Shown in pieces: positions 36,232 to 44,718 of a DNA stretch of 64,000 nucleotides; the stretch's first letter is position 1, and each line of letters opens with the position of its first letter. Position numbers and translations under genes: made by a program. Below the pieces are notes generated by a model. It saw nothing but the letters and a program-made list of their open reading frames with translations, searched no databases and was not told the origin of the DNA. This DNA is from Moorena sp. SIOASIH (GTDB taxonomy: Bacteria; Cyanobacteriota; Cyanobacteriia; Cyanobacteriales; Coleofasciculaceae): NCBI RefSeq assembly GCF_010671925.1, contig NZ_JAAHIH010000001.1, positions 1,653,336-1,717,335 of the forward strand, read 5' to 3'.

Positions 36232-36271
36232 AAATTGTAGATGTTGGTATAAATTTTATGGAGGAAGTCTT

Positions 36272-36949
36272 GTGGTGAAATCCCCTACTCCCGTAATAAC
36301 TCAACTACCTATTCTGGAAAATGGCGATCGCTTAAGTAGAGTAGAATTTGAACGACGCTATCATCAAATGCCTGAAATTAGGAAGGCGGAGTTAATTGAG
36401 GGGGTAGTTTACGTGGCATCACCAGTTAGGGTCAATAAGCATGGTCAACCTCATGGTAGGATTATTACCTGGCTAGGGACATATGAAGCCGCAACCCCTG
36501 GCATCATGCTGTGTGACAATTCTACAGTGCGGCTAGATTTTGATAATGAACCCCAACCAGATGCTTTGTTGCGCATTGAACAAGACAAAGGTGGACAGTC
36601 GAGAATTAGTGAGGATGATTACATTGAAGGTGCGCCGGAGTTGATTGTGGAGGTTGCCGCTAGTAGTGCTTCCTATGACCTCTATGATAAGCTGCGAGCC
36701 TATCGTCGGAATGGAGTGAAAGAGTATTTAGTTTGGCTAACCCAGGAGCAGGAGTTTCGCTGGTATGTGTTGCGCGAAGGGGAATATGTGCAACAGCAGC
36801 CAGATGCAGGTATATTGAGTAGCCTGGTGTTTCCTGGATTGCGCTTAGGGGTGGAGGCTTTATTAGCTGGAAAGATGCAGCAGGTGTTGGCGGTATTGCA
36901 AGAAGGGATAGATTCCGAGATGCATCAAGAGTTTGTAGCGCGATTATAG
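36272..36949 (+). CDS. Uma2-family putative endonuclease
   Basis: A 225-residue protein from GTG 36272 (GTG 36275 also possible) with GAGGAAG 10-15 nt upstream. It belongs to the Uma2 (DUF820) family, which has a PD-(D/E)xK nuclease fold and is strongly expanded in cyanobacteria. Visible elements are KAELIEGVVYVASPV, NSTVRLDFDNEPQPDALL and YIEGAPELIVEVAASSASYD, then LRAYRRNGVKEYLVW. The Asp and Glu of QPD and VEV are present, and Lys sits further on. The cellular role is unknown. The TAG stop (36947-36949) is part of a TATAGC MITE end that begins at 36945, so the C-terminus is truncated or modified by the insertion. Confidence 0.88.
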   Translation: MVKSPTPVITQLPILENGDRLSRVEFERRYHQMPEIRKAELIEGVVYVASPVRVNKHGQPHGRIITWLGTYEAATPGIMLCDNSTVRLDFDNEPQPDALLRIEQDKGGQSRISEDDYIEGAPELIVEVAASSASYDLYDKLRAYRRNGVKEYLVWLTQEQEFRWYVLREGEYVQQQPDAGILSSLVFPGLRLGVEALLAGKMQQVLAVLQEGIDSEMHQEFVARL

Positions 36950-37140
36950 CAATTCCACGACTTGTGAGGTACAAATATCTAGGTTTTAGGGAGCAGGGAG
37001 TAGGGAGTAGGGAGTAGGGACTTCGGAGTAGGGAGTAGGGTAAGCTATGAGGTATAGCGCTACGCCCAAGGCAGCTATGCTGAAGGCAGCTATGCTGAAG
37101 GCAGAAGGCAGAAGTTGACTCTAACAAGGTTTTAGAGGAG
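36945..37140. mobile_element. TATAGC-family MITE, right end decayed
   Basis: TATAGCAATTCCACGACTTG plus TGAGGTACAAAT, then CTAGGTTTTAGGGAGC and GGGAGTA heptamers (36991-37038). The other side shows GCTATGAGGTATAGCGCTACG, a rearranged end. It fills most of the gap between two uma2 genes. Confidence 0.7.
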
Positions 37141-37932
37141 ATGTCAAGCTCAAACTATCAGGTTCAACAGAGGATCATGTACCACACTGACCCACCCCGT
37201 CCTCCCAGGGAAACTATGCCCACTATGTATGATCTACCTAGTGAAGACCCAGAGGAGCCTGGTTTGCCTGACGAATTTCATGACTTCCAACCCCAGCTAT
37301 TGCGAGAAACTTGCCAACCTCCCAACTATCCTAGGGAGGAAATGTTCATTGGTACAGACCTGAATTTATATTACGATAGCCGTCATTCGTTATGGCACAA
37401 GCGACCGGATTGGTTTCTGGTATTGGGTGTGACTCGCGCTCAACAACAACTTGACCTGCGCTGGAGTTATGTGGTTTGGCAGGAAGGAATAGCCCCATTT
37501 TTGGTAGTGGAACTCCTATCACCAGGTACGGAAGCTGAAGATTTAGGACAAACCCTAAGGTCTGCGAACAAGCCACCTACTAAATGGCAAGCTTATGAGC
37601 AGTATATGCGGATTCCTTACTATGTAGTTTTTGACCGTTATGACAACCAGTTGCGGGTGTTTCAATTAATGCCCATACAGTATCAGGCGGTAGAACTTTC
37701 TGAACCGAAATTTTGGTTTCCAAGGCTGGAATTAGGGTTAGGAGTTTGGCAGGGGAAATATCAAGAAACAGAAGGGTTGTGGCTGCGTTGGTATGATGGC
37801 GCAGGTAATTGGATTCCAACTTCAGCAGAACGGGCTGAACAGGAACACCAACGGGCTGAACAGGAACGCCAACGGGCTGAACGATTGGCAGAACGATTGC
37901 GTAGCCTTGGGGTCAATCCTGATGATTTGTAA
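37141..37932 (+). CDS. Uma2-family protein with C-terminal coiled coil
   Basis: A 263-residue protein; ATG 37141 is preceded by AGAGGAG. The Uma2 core has the characteristic MFIGTDLNLYYD, RPDWFLVLGV, PFLVVELLSPGTEAEDLG and YVVFDRYDNQLRVFQL segments, so the D...E-x-(L) nuclease-like core is kept. A C-terminal run of AEQEHQRAEQERQRAERLAE is a short coiled coil common in this subgroup, likely for oligomerisation. It is the second of three uma2-related loci in 3 kb; the third is broken. Function is unknown. Confidence 0.87.
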   Translation: MSSSNYQVQQRIMYHTDPPRPPRETMPTMYDLPSEDPEEPGLPDEFHDFQPQLLRETCQPPNYPREEMFIGTDLNLYYDSRHSLWHKRPDWFLVLGVTRAQQQLDLRWSYVVWQEGIAPFLVVELLSPGTEAEDLGQTLRSANKPPTKWQAYEQYMRIPYYVVFDRYDNQLRVFQLMPIQYQAVELSEPKFWFPRLELGLGVWQGKYQETEGLWLRWYDGAGNWIPTSAERAEQEHQRAEQERQRAERLAERLRSLGVNPDDL

Positions 37933-38518
37933 TTATAGGGAGTAGGGAGTAGGGAGTGGGGAGTAGGGAGTAGGGAGTAGAGTTTCAGCTATCAGCTATC
38001 AGCTATCAGCTATTAGCTATCAGCTATCAGCTATCAGCTATCAGCTATCAGCTTTTGAATAAAATGAAACAGGCAAGATGCCGGTTCTAGAGTTGAGGCA
38101 ACAGGCAAGATGCCGGTTCTACACTTGAGGCAACAGGCAAGATGCCTGTTCTACACTGGGGACACAGGCAAGATGCCGGTTCTACACTTGAGGCAACAGG
38201 CAAGATGCCTGTTCTAGAGTTGAGGCAACAGGCAAGATGCCTGTTCTACACTGGGGACACAGGCAAGATGCCGGTTCTACACTTGAGGCAACAGGCAAGA
38301 TGCCGGTTCTACACTTGAGGCAACAGGCAAGATGCCTGTTCTACACTTGAGGCAACAGGCAAGATGCCTGTTCTACACTCTTCTCCCCCCTGCTCCCGAT
38401 TCCCGATTCCCGATTCCCGATTCCCGATTCCCGATTCCCGATTCCCGATTCCCGATTCCCGATTCTAAATTCGCGCATTCCCTACTCCCTACTCCCTACT
38501 CCCTACTCCCTTTGCGAT
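37933..38518. other. Three kinds of tandem repeats
   Basis: GGGAGTA heptamers lie at 37938-37981, CTATCAG heptamers at 37985-38052, and about ten ~31-32-bp units built on GGCAAGATGCCGGTTCTACA or the CCTGTT variant at 38068-38378. CGATTCC heptamers (38395-38465) and CTACTCC heptamers (38480-38512) run straight into the start of the broken uma2 gene. Confidence 0.9.
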
Positions 38519-39124
38519 ATGAATATACTGACTGACTTAGTTAAAGCATTGCTACGGTATCAAGGAAGAGATTGGCAGAGCTTTGATCCGATTATCCTTC
38601 GGAAAGCGGGGATGCCTGGAGTGGAGCCAGATGCTTGTTTCTACATCCAAAATTATCAAGCAATTTTAGGAAAGCGAAGACTAGACCTGAGCCAAGATCC
38701 ACCTCCGGACCTCGCCCTAGAAATTGACCTGACTTCAATTACTGATATTAACGACTATAGCGGTTTTCAATTAGGTGAGGTACATATTTTGAGGGAGTAG
38801 GGAGCAGGGAGTAGGGAGTAGGGAGCAGTGAATTCAGAAGACGTAAGAGCTAAGAGGGTAAAAATTATGTGTACCTCATTAGAATAAAAACCGCTATACA
38901 TTCCCCTAGCTGTTCCAGAAGTTTGGATTTACAAAGCTGACACAATTCACATCTATCGATTTGAAAGCGATCGCTATTTAGAGGTTCAAACCAGCCAAAT
39001 TTTTCCAAATTTCCCGGTGAAAGAAACCATTCCTCAATACGTTAATAGGGCATGGCAGTTTGGTTCTAGTGTGGCTCTGCGAGAATTCGTTGGACTTCTT
39101 GGAGAAGAAGGGAGTAGGGAATAG
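38519..39124 (+). pseudogene. uma2-family gene truncated at 5' end and interrupted by a MITE
   Basis: Codons 1-79 (MNILTDLVKALLRYQGRDW...EPDACFYIQNYQ...ALEIDLTS) correspond to the second half of a Uma2 protein. The N-terminal ~60-70 residues expected in the family are missing, replaced by heptamer DNA. At 38756 the MITE interrupts the frame. After it the sequence resumes as IPLAVPEVWIYKADTIHIYRF...NRAWQFGSSVALREFV to TAG 39122-39124. Removing 38758-38898 joins GAC-TA-C-ATT to give DYIPLAVPEVW exactly in frame. The final residues run into GGGAGTA heptamers. Confidence 0.88.
38758..38898. mobile_element. TATAGC-family MITE inserted in uma2 with TA duplication
   Basis: The outer sequence is TATAGCGGTTTTCAATTAGG plus TGAGGTACAT at the left and TGTACCTCATTAG plus AATAAAAACCGCTATA at the right. 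The inverted ends match over about 12 outer and 9 inner bases. Loss of 141 bp, keeping one TA, restores the host gene, so the target duplication is TA as for IS630/Tc1-type elements. The interior holds GGGAGTA/GGGAGCA heptamers and no gene. Confidence 0.9.
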
Positions 39125-39204
39125 GGAATAGGGAGTAGGGAGTAGGGAGTCGGGAGTCGGGAGAAAAGTTTCAGGGTAAGCTATAGCGCTACGCGCAAGG
39201 CAAG
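39113..39204. repeat. Heptamer array after broken uma2
   Basis: GGGAGTA, GGGAATA and GGGAGTC units (39111-39163) are followed by AAAAGTTTCAGGG and a CTATAGCGCTACGCGCAAGG junction. Confidence 0.8.
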
Positions 39205-39688
39205 AGGCAAGATGCCTATTCTACTCTTGGGGCACAGGCAAGATGCCTGTTCTACTCTTGGGGCACAGGCAAGATGCCTATTCTACTCTTGGGGCACAGG
39301 CAAGATGCCTGTTCTACTTTTGGGGCACAGGCAAGATGCCTGTTCTACTCTTGGGGCACAGGCAAGATGCCTATTCTACTCTTGGGGCACAGGCAAGATG
39401 CCTATTCTACTCTTGGGGCACAGGCAAGATGCCTGTTCTACTCTTGGGGCACAGGCAAGATGCCTGTTCTACTTTTGGGGCACAGGCAAGATGCCTATTC
39501 TACTCTTGGGGCACAGGCAAGATGCCTGTTCTACTTTTGGGGCACAGGCAAGATGCCTGTTCTACTTTTGGGGCACAGGCAAGATGCCTGTTCTACTTTT
39601 GGGGCACAGGCAAGATGCCTATTCTACTCTTGGGGCACAGGCAAGATGCCTGTTCTACTTTTGGGGCACAGGCAAGATGCCTGTTCTA
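39205..39688. repeat. 31-bp tandem repeat array, about 15 units
   Basis: The unit is GGCAAGATGCCTGTTCTACT followed by CTTGGGGCACA, with only two variable sites (CTGTT/CTATT and CTCTT/CTTTT). GGCA-AGA-TGCC inside the unit is a short dyad. Because 31 is not a multiple of 3, all three plus-strand frames stay open and give apparent proteins of 164-180 residues with a 31-residue period. These are artefacts. Confidence 0.95.
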
Positions 39689-39875
39689 CCATTGCTTTAC
39701 CACATTTCCCATACTCTTATCCCTACTCACCATACTCCCTGTTTCCGATTCTAAATTCTAAATTCTAAATTCCCTGCTCCCTGCTCCCTGCTCCCTGCTC
39801 CCTGCTCCCTGCTCCCTGCTCCCTAATCCCTGCTCCCTACTCCCTACTCCCTACTCCCTACTCCCTTCTTATACA
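39689..39875. repeat. TTCTAAA and CCCTGCT/CCCTACT heptamer arrays
   Basis: GATTCTAAATTCTAAATTC (39747-39770) is followed by CCCTGCT units (39771-39828) and CCCTACT units (39835-39866), ending 10 nt before the next start codon. The next gene's leader is thus repeat DNA. Confidence 0.9.
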
Positions 39876-40319
39876 ATGCCACCATCAACACCTGAAACCA
39901 AACGATGTCAACGCAACCGGAAGCGTTCTAAACGAAGAGCTATTTTATGTCCGATTCATGGTTGCTACCTTGATAGCGTTAGTCAAAAGTATCGGTTGTT
40001 TGCTGACCGCCCAGGACAACTTCAGCAGCGTGGGGTTAAACAAAAATATGCCTTGATGCTGATAGCGAGTAAAACTACAGTAGCTCTGGAAGGAGAATGG
40101 CTAGAGGCTTTTTGGTGTAGTGAGTGCGAGGAAACCAAGTGGTATCACGTGTGCAAGAGTGGCGATCGCATTTATAAGGTATCTTTGGCTCCTGCTGAGT
40201 TATGGCAGCAGGTAACAGGGGTGATTGATCCGAATGGCAACTCTTCAGTGGGAGAGTTTACCCGTCGCCAGTCTAAACGGATTGGTTTTTATGGGGTTAA
40301 AGATTTTGGGGCGATTTAG
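39876..40319 (+). CDS. Conserved hypothetical protein with Cys/His motifs
   Basis: A 147-residue basic protein. The N-terminus is very Arg/Lys-rich (KRCQRNRKRSKRRAILC). ILCPIHGCYLDS and AFWCSECEETKWYHVC look like a split zinc-binding site (CxxHxC and CxxC...HxxC). The C-terminal third (SLAPAELWQQVTGVIDPNG) is helical. No family function is known to me; it resembles proteins conserved in cyanobacteria. The ATG 39876 start is set by the abrupt end of the heptamer array just upstream. No operon partner is evident. Confidence 0.7.
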   Translation: MPPSTPETKRCQRNRKRSKRRAILCPIHGCYLDSVSQKYRLFADRPGQLQQRGVKQKYALMLIASKTTVALEGEWLEAFWCSECEETKWYHVCKSGDRIYKVSLAPAELWQQVTGVIDPNGNSSVGEFTRRQSKRIGFYGVKDFGAI

Positions 40320-40734
40320 TTTTTTAGTTTATGAATAGTTATGATAAATTACTAGCTAAAGTATAGGCAAAATGCCAAGGGCAAGAGGCAAGAGTCGTAA
40401 ACTAGTAGAGTTGATTAATAACAGAGGCAATCAGTTGAGTTTATTCTTTAATAGTTTCTAAAAAAAACTTTGGCATTTTGCCTCTTGCCCAGAAGTGTTT
40501 AACGTTTTAAATTTAAACACTTATGATAATATTATTGCTGAACAAACGCTGATTAATTTCCAGTTAAATGGGAATTAATTTTTGATGCAGAATAACTACT
40601 GACTAGTGACTCCTAAATTTTAGAGCTTTTAATTCAAGGTGCAAGATATCAGTTAGAGAAGCGTTAACGATGAATCGCTTTTTGAGCTTATTAGTTTCAC
40701 TCTAAATTATTTACCTAAAAAATTAAGCTTTCCT
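40320..40734. other. Spacer before the glycan epimerase
   Basis: AGGCAAAATGCCAAGGGC with AAGAGGCAAGAG (40366-40392) is complementary to CTTTGGCATTTTGCCTCTTG (40470-40489), forming a long-range stem around an ~80-bp AT-rich loop. No gene is seen. The AT-rich part (40500-40734) likely holds the promoter. Confidence 0.5.
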
Positions 40735-41805
40735 ATGAAAAAATTACTGGTAACAGGCTCCTCAGGATTGATTGGGTCTGAAGTTTGTGGTTACTTTGCT
40801 CAGCAAGGTTGGCAAATTCACGGTATTGATAATAATCAACGGGCTGTTTTCTTCGGTTCCCAAGGGGATACACGCTGGAATCAGCAGCGGTTGCAACAGA
40901 CAATTCAAGACTTTGTTCATCATGAATTCGATATACGCGATCGCAAAGGTATTTTAGACCTAATGGCGCAGCTCAAGCCAGACGCCATTGTACATACAGC
41001 AGCCCAGCCTTCCCACGACCGCGCCGCAGCCATTCCTTTCGCTGACTTTGATACCAATGCCGTGGGGACGTTGAACTTGCTAGAGGCTGCGAGGCAATCT
41101 TGTCCAGAGTCGCCCTTTGTACACATGTCTACTAATAAAGTGTATGGCGATCGCCCCAATACTATTCAGCTTAAGGAACTAGACACTCGTTGGGATTATG
41201 ACGACCCGGCTTACACCAACGGTATTCCTGAAACCTTTAGCATCGATCAATCAAAGCACTCTTTGTTTGGCGCATCCAAAGTTGCTGCTGATGTGATAGT
41301 GCAGGAATATGGTCGCTACTTTAACATGCCCACAGCTTGTTTACGGGGTGGTTGTCTGACCGGACCAAATCATTCCGGTGTGGAACTCCACGGTTTCCTA
41401 AGTTATCTGGTCAAGTGTAATCTGGAAGGTCGGGAATACAAGATTTTTGGCTATAAGGGTAAGCAAGTACGGGATAATATCCACTCTCTGGATGTGTCGC
41501 GGTTTATTCACGCTTTTATCGAAGCACCTCGAATTGCAGAGGTTTATAACATCGGTGGCGGAAAAGGCAATAGCTGTTCAATTCTCGAAGCATTTAAGCT
41601 GGCAGAAACCTATAGTGGTAAAGCGATGCGCTATACCTATCTACAAGATAATCGGATTGGCGATCATATCTGTTATTACTCCGATTTGAGTAAGATGCGT
41701 GAGCATTACCCCAGTTGGGATATTTCGGTGTCGTTGGAAGAAACAATTCAGCAAATTGTGGAATCTTGGCAAGCTCGTTTGGCTAAATCAGCAGTAACGG
41801 TTTGA
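40735..41805 (+). CDS. NAD-dependent epimerase, CDP-paratose/tyvelose 2-epimerase-like
   Basis: A 356-residue extended short-chain dehydrogenase. The Rossmann motif GSSGLIG is near residues 8-14, then HTAAQPSHD and [13 protein letters not shown]. The active-site region reads [11 protein letters not shown], with F178 where most SDR epimerases have the catalytic Tyr, and K182 kept. [20 protein letters not shown] and [17 protein letters not shown] are typical of the CDP-paratose 2-epimerase-like subgroup. It supplies a nucleotide-sugar precursor for the glycan. Four bases after its stop a MITE begins, separating it from the ABC exporter. Confidence 0.85.
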   Translation: MKKLLVTGSSGLIGSEVCGYFAQQGWQIHGIDNNQRAVFFGSQGDTRWNQQRLQQTIQDFVHHEFDIRDRKGILDLMAQLKPDAIVHTAAQPSHDRAAAIPFADFDTNAVGTLNLLEAARQSCPESPFVHMSTNKVYGDRPNTIQLKELDTRWDYDDPAYTNGIPETFSIDQSKHSLFGASKVAADVIVQEYGRYFNMPTACLRGGCLTGPNHSGVELHGFLSYLVKCNLEGREYKIFGYKGKQVRDNIHSLDVSRFIHAFIEAPRIAEVYNIGGGKGNSCSILEAFKLAETYSGKAMRYTYLQDNRIGDHICYYSDLSKMREHYPSWDISVSLEETIQQIVESWQARLAKSAVTV

Positions 41806-41808
41806 GTA

Positions 41809-42084
41809 TATAGCAGTTTGGGATTTTGTTAAGTACATAGTTCTGGGTTTTAGGGAGTAGGGAGTAGGGAGTAGGGAGTAGGGAGTAGGGAGTAGGGAGT
41901 AGGGAGTAGGGAACAGAGAAGTCGGAAGAGGGAAAAAATCCTGATTATCTCTTGCCTGTTGCCTTTTGCATGGAAGCCTTTCCCTACACCTCCCTCTCTT
42001 TACCTGTTCCCTGTTCCCTATTCCCTGTTCCCTGTTCCCTGTTCCGATCAATTCTAGTTTGATATCTGATTTTAAAACGCTATA
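41809..42084. mobile_element. TATAGC-family MITE, long copy
   Basis: It starts TATAGCAGTTTGGGATTTTG and ends TTTTAAAACGCTATA. The interior has TTCTGGGTTTTAGGGAG, GGGAGTA heptamers (41851-41913), AAAAAATCCTGATTATC and TTCCCTGTTCCC heptamers (42003-42045). Its right end lies 5 nt before the GTG of the ABC exporter, so that gene's Shine-Dalgarno region is MITE DNA. Confidence 0.75.
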
Positions 42085-42088
42085 TATT

Positions 42089-43924
42089 GTGACAAAACTC
42101 AAAAAACTCATTCCTAATTTGCGATCGCCAGCCTATCGTCTGGTCGGCGAGACAGCCCGGAAAAACTGGTGGCTGATTGGGATGAACCTGGTTACCAATC
42201 TCGTCAGTGCCTTCCTAGAGGGCAGCACCCTAGGTGTTATTTATCTGGCCGTGGGTTACCTAACGGGGACTGATGACCCTGGAACAGATACACCAACCAA
42301 TCCAACCATAGCTAAAACTCTTGCATTGATTCTGCCTTTGCCACCAGAGCAAATGTTTTTAGTTTTAATCTTTGGGGCAGTGGTGCTGCAAATCGGCTTA
42401 AGTCTGAGTAACTATCTCAATAAGGTATCGACAGCTTACCTATCGGCCAAAGCACAGCCCTATGTGACGGGGAAAGTGTTTGAACGAATTATGACCTTTA
42501 GCTATGGCTGTGTCAGCCGCTATAAGGTCGGTGACCTAGTACTTTTTGCCAAAGATGCCGCTTTTGCAGTTGATCAAAATATCACACAATTCAACAATCT
42601 GGTGGTGAGTCTGTCATTCTCGTTGGTGTACCTGGTTATTATCGTGCGCCTATCCCCAATCTTGGCAGTAGCGGCAACGGTGCTGATCCTGGCGGTGGCT
42701 TATGTGCAGTACAAGCTGATTCCCCGATTACGACGAGTGGTAAAGCGGGTGACCGCAAGCCAGGTGGAGTCGGCTAAGTATATTACTCAGAGCATCCAGG
42801 CATTGAGGTTGTTGCATACCTTTGGTACCCAGCCACAGACACTAACGGGGGCAAATCAGATATTAGGTAAAATCGAGAAACAACTAAAAAAGCGGGCATT
42901 GGTCTTGTACCTGCCGGAGCCTATTTTAGAGACTTTGCCTATGGTAGCTCTGGGAATTTTGGCGGCTTCCGCAGTACTATTTGAAGGGGGTAAGGCCACA
43001 ATCCTACCTCTGTTGTTGACCTTTTTGCTGGCCTTGCAACGGTTATCGGGGCGCTTGAAAGCAACTTCAAACACGATTACAGCTTTTGTGGATAACAGCG
43101 GCCGGATGGTACGGTTAGAGACAATTTTAGACCAGCGGGATAAGGTATTTGAGCACTCGGGCACGGAGCAGTTTACACGGCTAAGGGAAGATATTGAGTT
43201 TAAGTCTGTAAGCCTTTCCTATAGTAACGATGATAACCTTGCCTTGAACAATCTCACCTTTACTCTGCCCCGACATCAAGTAACTGCCTTAGTCGGGGAG
43301 TCGGGGGCAGGTAAGTCTTCGATTATAGATTTGTTCATCGGGCTGTATCAACCGACGGCAGGACATATTCTAGTCAATGGTCGTCCTCTAGCAGACTATT
43401 GCTTGGAAGACTGGCGGCGACAGATCGGGGTGGTCAGTCAAGATACGTTTATTTTTAATGACAGTATTTTAGAGAATTTGCGTTACGGTCGTCCGTCAGC
43501 AAGCTTGGATGAGGTGGTGGAAGCAGCGAAAGCAGCCCAAGCCCATAAGTTTATTTTAGCCTTGCCTGATGGATACGAAACCGTGGTGGGTGAGCGGGGC
43601 TATCGACTCTCTGGTGGACAGCGGCAACGATTGGCTCTGGCACGGGCATTAATTAAGCAGCCAGAGATTTTAATCTTGGATGAGGCAACCAGTGCATTAG
43701 ATAGTGAATCCGAGAAGTTGATTCAGCAGGCATTGGAACAGTTCCAAAAGGAACGAACCGTGATTGTTGTGGCACACCGACTTTCGACCATTGCTGAGGC
43801 TGATCAGATTTTAGTGCTAGAGCGGGGAGAGGTTGTGGAGCAGGGAACCCATAAGTCGCTTCTGCATCAAGGTGAGCGTTATGCAGGCTATTGGAAGTTG
43901 CAGAGTAGCCAGGTGGCAGTTTAA
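42089..43924 (+). CDS. MsbA-type ABC exporter (fused membrane and ATPase domains)
   Basis: GTG 42089 is preferred; the frame open from 41966 runs through MITE repeats. The 611 residues have an ABC membrane domain with about six hydrophobic segments (residues ~25-330) and a C-terminal ATPase. Walker A is GESGAGKSS, signature LSGGQRQRLALARA, Walker B ILILDEATSALD and H-loop VVAHRLS. Homodimers flip lipid-linked oligosaccharides or lipids across the inner membrane (PglK/MsbA type). In this locus, which shows no Wzx, it is the best candidate flippase. A near copy of its last 208 bp recurs at 45695-45902. Confidence 0.92.
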   Translation: MTKLKKLIPNLRSPAYRLVGETARKNWWLIGMNLVTNLVSAFLEGSTLGVIYLAVGYLTGTDDPGTDTPTNPTIAKTLALILPLPPEQMFLVLIFGAVVLQIGLSLSNYLNKVSTAYLSAKAQPYVTGKVFERIMTFSYGCVSRYKVGDLVLFAKDAAFAVDQNITQFNNLVVSLSFSLVYLVIIVRLSPILAVAATVLILAVAYVQYKLIPRLRRVVKRVTASQVESAKYITQSIQALRLLHTFGTQPQTLTGANQILGKIEKQLKKRALVLYLPEPILETLPMVALGILAASAVLFEGGKATILPLLLTFLLALQRLSGRLKATSNTITAFVDNSGRMVRLETILDQRDKVFEHSGTEQFTRLREDIEFKSVSLSYSNDDNLALNNLTFTLPRHQVTALVGESGAGKSSIIDLFIGLYQPTAGHILVNGRPLADYCLEDWRRQIGVVSQDTFIFNDSILENLRYGRPSASLDEVVEAAKAAQAHKFILALPDGYETVVGERGYRLSGGQRQRLALARALIKQPEILILDEATSALDSESEKLIQQALEQFQKERTVIVVAHRLSTIAEADQILVLERGEVVEQGTHKSLLHQGERYAGYWKLQSSQVAV

Positions 43925-44718
43925 GGCAGTAGCTTGAGGCAGGGCTGTTTCATTCTTGACCCTAAAATTGATCAGGGAGTGGGGAGTGGGGAGCTTACAA
44001 GGGTAGGTTTTTTACATTTGGGTCGGCAGTCGGGAATCGGGAGTCGGGAGTCGCTCATAAGGGTAAGTTTTTAACTTTGACCTCAGGTGTGGGGTGTGGG
44101 GTGTGGGGTGTGGGGTATATAGCAATTCTCATAGTCATGAGGTACAAAGTTCTGGCTTTTAGGGAGCAGGGAGCAGGGAGCAGGTAAGAGGCAAGAGGTA
44201 AAAAATCCTGTGTACCTCATAGCTATAAGAAACGCTATAAGAAAATGTACTTAATTTGTCGTTAAAAATCATCAAGACAATAAAAGTACGTACTCGCCCC
44301 TTTGTAAAAAACCTACCCTTGTAAGGGGCATCCTGCCCGCCCGAAAATATTCGGTGGGCTTGACTCATTAAGAATTAAATTCGCTGAAGGTGCCCTTTCC
44401 AATGGGCGAGTAAATCGCCCTTGGGTCGCACCTCAAGGTGCGCGCACCTTCGGGTCGCACCGACAGGAACAGGCAAGATGCCCATTCCACAGGTGCGACC
44501 CGTGGCGAATTTAATTCGCCCTAGGAGGCGCGCACCTAAAAACTATTAAAATCATTCCATTATTAAGCAACGCCTCAGCTCCTCTATTTTTCTTATCATT
44601 TTTCTAATCACCCGTTCGCCCACACCCCACACCCTACCAAGTTCACCAGGTTGCTTATCACCGAGTCAGGTATCTAAATGTAGGTACAGACGTGAAATAG
44701 ATTCAACATTTCTGGTGT
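43925..44718. other. Repeat-rich gap with a complete MITE
   Basis: Short G-rich repeats (GGGAGTG, GGGGTGT at 43975-44115) precede a MITE at 44118-44239. Bases 44330-44560 hold GC-rich repeats shared with the 31.2-31.6 kb region (GGGGCATCCTGCCCGCCCG, GTGCGACCCGTGGCGAATTT, AACAGGCAAGATGCCC). No gene is seen. AT-rich DNA before 44719 probably contains the PhyH promoter. Confidence 0.6.
44118..44239. mobile_element. TATAGC-family MITE, short copy
   Basis: Left TATAGCAATTCTCATAGTCA plus TGAGGTACAAAG, right GTGTACCTCATAGC plus TATAAGAAACGCTATA. The interior is TTCTGGCTTTTAGGGAGC, three GGGAGCA heptamers and AAAAAATCCTGTG. One of the best-preserved copies (122 bp). Confidence 0.88.

Noticed and set aside
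38519..38800. A complete 93-residue Uma2-like gene
   Set aside because: The frame ends inside MITE DNA and the rest of the domain continues after the element, so it is part of an interrupted pseudogene.
39205..39688. Possible CRISPR array
   Set aside because: The units are contiguous and nearly identical with no unique spacers, and no cas genes are present.
39212..39768. Three overlapping plus-strand open frames of 164-180 residues
   Set aside because: They are the same 31-bp tandem repeat read in three frames; the period is not a multiple of 3, and no frame shows protein-like constraint.
41966..42088. N-terminal extension of the ABC exporter
   Set aside because: It lies within the MITE and encodes SLFPIPCSLFPVP heptamer translation; GTG 42089 gives the natural start.
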